Shown here in pieces: positions 58,801 through 64,000 of a stretch of DNA of 64,000 nt. Both the position numbers and the translations under genes were made by a program. Position 1 is the stretch's first letter. Every line of letters starts with the position of its first letter. Origin of the DNA: Humulus lupulus (lineage: Eukaryota; Streptophyta; Magnoliopsida; Rosales; Cannabaceae); NCBI RefSeq assembly GCF_963169125.1, contig NC_084793.1, positions 92,833,071-92,897,070 on the forward strand, in the 5' to 3' direction. A model generated the notes under the pieces. That model worked only from the letters and a program-made list of their open reading frames with translations, made no database searches and was not told the DNA's origin.

Positions 58801-60326
58801 CACAGCACCCACAAAAAGAAAGAGATCATCACCCTTAGGCTCAAAGGTCACCATCTTCTTCCTGCAATCTATAGTAGCCCCATATCTGACCAGCCAATCC
58901 ATCCCCAAAATCATATCAAAATCATCCATACTCAACTTGATCAAATCTACTGATAGTTCCCTACTATCTACCATCACTGGCAGTGTGCTCTAATCCATCT
59001 CCTAGAAACTACCAGTTCCCCTGTAGGCAGTATAGTCCCAAACCTCACAGTATAATACTCACTAGATCTACGCAATCTATCAATTACCTTAATAGAAACA
59101 AATGAATGTGTAGCACCAGATTCAATCAATACAGTATATGAAGAGCCAGCACTAGAAAGCTGACCTGGCACTACCGAGGGACTAGCCTCGGCCTCTGCCT
59201 GCGTCAAGGTGAACACTCGAGCTAGAGTCAAGTTGTCCACCTTTCCTGGTTCCTCTTTCTTCTTTGTTGGGCAATCCTTCTTGAGGTGTCCCACCACTCC
59301 GCACAGATAACAATCCTTTGCCTGACATTCACCCGGATGACTCTTTTTGCATCTCATGCATTCTGGGTAACTTCTCCATTTCTCACTGCCTCCCTGGCGG
59401 CCACCCTGACCCCTTCTATCAGAACCAGCAGTGGTCGAAGTATCAGGGGTCTTCCTCTTTAGATCACTAAGGCCTCCACCCCTACCAAACCCTATGGATG
59501 GAGGCACTGCACTGCGAACATCCCATCTCCCAGCGTTCTACCTCTAGATATTATTCTCTGACTCTTCAGCGGTAAGAGCCTTCTCAACAACCTGGGCATA
59601 AGTTATCTGACAAGGTACCGATGTAATCCTCACATCCCGGGCTATCATAGTATTAAGCCCTCAAACGAACTTGTCTTGTGTGGCCACATCTATTGGCACT
59701 AAATTTGATGCAAACTTCACTAACCTATCGAACTTCAGGGCATACTCTGTAAGTGTCATGCTGCCCTGTACCAATCCCATAAATTCATTCCCCTTTGTTG
59801 CCCTGATGGAAACATTGTAATACTTCTGGTTGAAAAAATCTCTGAACCCATCCCAACTCAAAGTAGAAACATCTCGAGTCTGTGATTCCACCTCCCACCA
59901 AATACAAGCATCCTCTCTAAGCATATAGGTGGCACAAGCCACCCTGTCATTACCTTCCACCCTCATGAAATCCAGGATGGAGGTGATCATACTCATCCAC
60001 TATTCAGCCTTCAGTGGATCTAGTCCTCCCTCATAGGTTGGACGATGTTGTCTCCTAGACCGCTCATAAAGTGGCTCCCACCTATTCCCAACCTCAGGTG
60101 GCTGTACAACTGGTGCCATAGCAGGTGGCATAATAGGTGCAACACTCCATGACAGAGCCTGTTGTCTCAAAAGGGGGATCTGTTCTTCTTGACTGTGTAA
60201 TCAAGCTTGCATATCAGCAAGTATTTGCTGCTAGTTCTCAGGGACTGGCGGAGGGTTCTGGCCCTACTCATCATCTCTAGCCTCGACCCCTGTGCGGGCT
60301 AGTCGTATTGATCGCCTTGGATGCAT
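55822..60326 (-). pseudogene. Element C gag-pol, near full length, decayed
   Basis: About 1500 codons, the usual Tekay length. Start MHPRRSIRLARTGVE at 60326. Gag core: SILDFMRVEG, ACIWWEVES, EYALKFDRLVKFAS. Zinc knuckle CYLCGVVGHLKKDC near 59300. Protease near 59130 reads LIESGATHSFVS, with the catalytic Asp replaced by Glu. [34 protein letters not shown] and, near 58110, FFIDNILVYS, where the second Asp of the active-site pair has become Asn. RNase [22 protein letters not shown]. Integrase: CPTCQHVKAEHQ, ITMDFVGGLPRT, IVSDWDPVFTSKFW. The chromodomain at the C-terminus (about 55970-55825) reads NKTIPLVKVMWRNS and EEATWE. Stops and frameshifts are scattered (near 58028-58328, 57105-57228 and 56435-56584). 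Confidence 0.92.
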
Positions 60327-60691
60327 AGCTATCAAAGTTTATCTGCAATCAATGACTCGGTAGTCATGAAAACAGTCTTTCCATGATTCACCATTGAAAC
60401 TCAACCAACAATATGCTATCAAGATGCAAACAAGCATTTAAGCATTCATTCACATGCAGCAACAGTGCTAATAAGCACACCTCATCATAATCACACAGTA
60501 AACAAGGGCCAGGTTCTATCAATATTACATGCTCCCTATTAATCATACAGATTAAAAAATTTATATTTCATTTAAACATTTAAACATGTAATCACATATA
60601 TACAATTACCAAACCCTAAGTCGAGCTTGTCTTTAGTGGCGAGGGTACATGCCTAGTCAGTCATCAACAACCCTTCAACCTAGACTGCTCT
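60327..60691 (-). other. Leader of element C
   Basis: Non-coding sequence between the gag start and the solo LTR insertion. It contains GTGCTTATTAGC-type words (inverse, near 60468) like those in the leader of element B. Confidence 0.5.
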
Positions 60692-62688
60692 TGTAGAGTC
60701 CCAGAATGTTTACTTAGCTAGCTAGATAGTTAGTAGTAGTTTGTAGTATTTTAGATTTTGTGGATTTTGGTTCAAATCGGGACTTAGTAGGACACTCGTT
60801 GCAATAGTTATTGATTTTATAAGTTTAACCTATAGTTTAGAAATATTAATTATAACATAAGGTTTGATTAATATTTTTGGTCATAGAAATATTTTAATTA
60901 TAACCTAAGGTTTACATAGAACCATTAAGAGCATGACACTTGTCATAATCATGTTTATTTAAGGATTTAATTATAGTTTAAATAAAACAAAGTTCTAGAA
61001 ACTGTAGAATCTTCCAGAACCATTAAGAGCATGACACTTGTCACAATCTTGTTCATTTGAGGATTTAAGCATTTTAAATGGATAATTCAATAATAGAAGT
61101 CTCTAGAAGCTCTAGACCCTTCCAGAACTTGCTGGAATCACGTATTACCCAGTCAAACCTGATTAATCAATTTTAATTATCCTAAATTCGTGCAAAAATG
61201 CGTTTAAATTATCTACGTATGCCGACATATCGCAGCACGGGAGATACGGAAAATACGTTGACTTCGCACGAACGAAACCATGAACACTCGGGGTATAGGG
61301 TCAGGCGATATATCGGCCCTAGGTGTAGTTTTTCAAACTTCGAGAAATCTGAGCTTGATTCATCCCTTAACCTCTTGACTTGAACGTTTTTGACCGAGTC
61401 TTTAGCATATGTTGACCGATTAGTCAATTATTTTTCATTTAATATTCTCTATTTTTATTCAAGCCAAAAAGGAGATATTTTCATTCCTTGAACTCTATAA
61501 ATAGGACCTAGTACTCAGCCATTTTTCTTCATTCTTCAAGCTATGTTCAGAGCCTTCAAGCTGCTAGGGTTTCTATAGAGTGATACACTTTGGTTTTGGG
61601 GATAAAAACTTTATCATCTTAAGCTTTATAAACACTTGGGTAGTGAGATAAAGTGTGTTTTCGATATTGAAATGTAGATCGGGTCTAGTTCATCCAAGGT
61701 GATATTGTTCATAAGTTCTATTCTTTATGATTTCTTAGTTTTCCTTAAGTTTCTTTCAGATCCTAACTTCTATTTATGGTTTTGTGGTTAGGTGTTTAAG
61801 TTCTTTGATTTAAGGTTCTTCTCGGTAAGTTTCTTCTTTGATGGTTTAGTTTCCTTTCATCTCTTTTCTTTAGAAACTCACCATTCTTACTTTTGGTTTT
61901 AGGAGTGTTCTAATCCTGCTTTTGTTCTCAAATATCCCGGTGTTGGTAAGGAAACTAGGATAGATTTTATATGTTTATATGATATGTTATGCTTATGTTA
62001 TGTTATGTTATGTTATGTTATCTTATCTTATCTTATGTTACATTTACATTATGTATAGTATGTTTATAGTCCTTGGGCACATGACTTGTCTAGCTAGAAA
62101 GCCCCAATAATTTATGGGCATATGACTTGCTTGGCTAGCGAGCCCCACAAATCTATGGGCTTATGACTTACTTAGTTAACAAGCCCCAAGAAGTATGATG
62201 GCCATTGTAGTCTTATATGATATATATTTTATAGTATATGTTATGATATAGTCTGATGTATATGATTTATGTTATATGTTGTTAGTAGATTTTCCTTGCT
62301 GGGCATTAGGCTCACTCCCTTATTTTTAATGTGATGCAGGAAACTAGATACGGAGGCAGAAGGATTCTTGGTGGGTTGACTTATGTGTTGAGGATGAATG
62401 GAATGAATGGGCTGCGAGTCAATCAAGGATGATGTTTATTTTAGTTTGTGAATTATGTTTTCTTTTGTAATTCCACATTTAGTTTTGAACAAATGATTTA
62501 AGGTTATGTTTTACGTTTTTTTAAACAATGGGTACCCATACCAAATTTTATAATTTATATTGTAATTTGCATAACATTTTGAGTTTTAATAAAGATATGA
62601 TTATTTCTTATGTATGTTTTCTTCAAAGTAGTAGTTATGTATATTAGTTTTAATGGTCCAAGGTCTTAGAAATAGCTGGGTCATTACG
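60692..62688 (+). mobile_element. Solo LTR, family D, copy 3, in the primer site of element C
   Basis: It runs from TGTAGAGTCCCAGAA to AGCTGGGTCATTACG and is flanked by the perfect duplication GCTCT (60687-60691 and 62689-62693). The TATA box TATAAATA lies at 61496-61503. Tandem hairpin units (three) are at about 62060-62190. No internal coding region remains. The GCTCT target is the 3' end of the tRNA-primer site (inverse GCTCTAATACCA) of element C. Confidence 0.92.
61982..62040. repeat. (TTATG/TTATC)n pentanucleotide repeat
   Basis: About ten units of TTATG with a run of TTATC. It replaces the shorter ATATGTTTATATG region of copy D1, so it is an expansion specific to this copy. Confidence 0.85.
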
Positions 62689-62700
62689 GCTCTAATACCA
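62689..62700 (-). promoter_or_regulatory. Primer-binding site of element C (initiator-Met tRNA, one mismatch)
   Basis: On the minus strand TGGTATTAGAGC (the canonical site has C at the seventh base) lies three bases from the 5' LTR. Because the solo LTR duplicated GCTCT, the 12-base site still reads intact beside the insertion, but it is now separated from gag by 2 kb. Confidence 0.75.
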
Positions 62701-62703
62701 AGT

Positions 62704-64000
62704 TGTAACGCCCTAGATAACCAAGACTGTTACACTCTGTATTTAAGATAGTGCAAGACTTGCTAATCAAATCATTTGTATAATAATGTGATCCTAAGGT
62801 AAATTATCAGGTTAGGTTTAAAAGATTTTTGGTCATAAATGGTTAATTTTCATTGAAACAGATGTTCGATACATGGGATCCCAAAAATAGGGTATAAGTG
62901 GTAATTTACAATCTCAAAAAGTTAATACAACCAAAAGCCACTCTAACGGCAAAATACAAGTTTTAGGGCTCTGTCCTTGTACTTTCCATCGACTGTGGCG
63001 AATGAGCAACTGACTATGTACACTCCGCCCCTAGAGCTCTCCAAGTCATGGTTGGTCTAGTTTCCCTTTGCCTTTACCTGCACCATGTAGCACCCGTGAG
63101 CCAAGGCCTAGCAAGAAAAACCATAAACAACAAGCACATATAGCAACAATAGTATTCAATCAATCTTAACTCAATCAGTTCAATTATATAACATTGTACG
63201 AGCATTAAATTAATTAATGGTAAACATATAACTTCAAGTTCATATCTTAGCCAGTTACACAAATGTTCAAGGATGGCACGCTTAGGCCGAGCCCTCTGTT
63301 TATTTAGTTGACCCCAGCTCACTTAGGCCGAGTTGCGTTCAGTTCGCTTATCGTCATCCCTGGCACCCTTAGGTCGTTCATACTCATATAATATAACAAT
63401 CATCCAATCACACAGTACACGTATTCAATTATTGGGAGTCTCAGTCCCATTCACAATCACAAGTGTGCAGTTTTCTTACCTTGAATCCCGAGCAAAGAAT
63501 AAAGAACGGTCCCGATCACGATCGTCAGTTCTGAGCCTTGGCGATAAACCTAGTCACAGTGTCAATGGGTAACAATCAATTCCTAGTCCAAATAAATGTT
63601 TAGGAATCGAAAACTAGCCTCCAAGACTTCAAATTTTACTAAACCGGGTAGTAGAAATCATCCCGAGCACTTAGGTTTGAATCCCCGATCCTCCCCAAGC
63701 CTAAAACCTTGTTTGCCCTTAATTTCTCATTTAGGGCCGCAACCTACCCCTTAGACAGAGGCCTAGTCCTCCCTGATGGAGGACACGTGCCACGACTTGC
63801 ACCCCTTCGAGTCGCGGCATGCCTGGTGAATAGAGGCTCTCAGCCTCCTAAAGCATGCGGGCTACGGCGCCTGAAGAATAGGGCTGCGACCCATGCCCCC
63901 AAACCCAGAAAAAACCACACTTTCCATCATTTTTGCTTGAGCCTAACCTCAAATTCACACCCCAAACCAGCAGCCAAACTCAAATTCAAGCCTAGAATTC
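62704..64000 (-). repeat. 5' LTR of element C (partial, cut by the window end)
   Basis: It starts on the plus strand with TGTAACGCCCTAGATAACC and aligns closely with the left LTR from 53526 (for example 63074-63322 with 53896-54144). About 1.3 kb of the expected 2.26 kb is in the window. Splice-donor-like motifs lie near 63068 and 63474 in inverse orientation. Confidence 0.9.

Larger units (their letters stand above)
53526..64000 (-). mobile_element. Element C: Tekay-type Ty3/gypsy retrotransposon (5' LTR runs off the window)
   Basis: Minus-oriented: 3' LTR 53526-55789, gag-pol 55822-60326, leader to 62700 with an inserted solo LTR, and 5' LTR from 62704 past the window end. It lies within the pol of element G, immediately upstream of the integrase fragment at 53045-53525. 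The far target duplication lies outside the window. Confidence 0.9.

Overview
This 64 kb window is plant nuclear DNA, almost certainly from a eudicot with a repeat-rich genome. Essentially everything recognisable is a transposable element or a piece of one. I find no convincing single-copy host gene, no tRNA or rRNA gene and no organellar sequence. The evidence is plant-type Ty3/gypsy lineages (Tekay-like and Galadriel-like chromoviruses, Tat), Ty1/copia, a CACTA (En/Spm) DNA transposon, primer-binding sites matching initiator-Met tRNA, and AT-rich non-coding DNA. The species cannot be fixed from the sequence; the repeat style made me think of Rosales, but that is only an impression.

Left block (1-22.6 kb). 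A decayed Tekay-type pol runs off the left edge (3-1340) and is fused to the 3' part of its own LTR (1345-2707). Next is a Tat-derived element, F (3967-13210), with LTRs but no gag-pol: its interior holds only an antisense, apparently spliced gene with a 'gypsy-type transposase' domain, itself broken by a 1.46 kb insertion (6533-7995). The 3' LTR of F is split by a solo LTR of family A (10827-13173, TSD TCTAT). A minus-strand copia element follows: an LTR (13211-14274), a decayed pol (about 14.4-17.77 kb), an inserted family-D LTR (17781-19430), a gag piece (19695-20125) and an LTR-like leader (20150-21313) that does not match the left LTR.

Right block (22.6 kb to the end). This is one large nest inside a minus-strand Tat element, G. 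Its 3' LTR lies at 22640-23371, its antisense gene at 23783-28921 and its integrase in two halves (31870-32515 and 53045-53525). A family-D solo LTR (24843-27077) and a probable CACTA-like element (28970-31121) sit in or beside the antisense gene. The integrase is split by Tekay element B (32516-53044). The 3' LTR of B is split by chromovirus H (40784-52155, 612 bp LTRs, TSD CGTAG). The pol of H is split by a CACTA element (43237-49535, TIR CACTACAAGAAAAAG, TSD AAG). A second Tekay element, C (53526 to beyond 64000, minus strand), enters G immediately upstream, and its tRNA-primer site is hit by a third family-D solo LTR (60692-62688, TSD GCTCT).

No element is autonomous. B has lost its whole reverse transcriptase, H the junction of RNase H and integrase, the CACTA element its catalytic domain, and F all of gag-pol; the others carry stops, frameshifts and changed catalytic residues. 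The most unusual structural features are the antisense transcription units with their own TATA boxes in both Tat elements, and splice-donor-like motifs shared by otherwise divergent Tekay LTRs.
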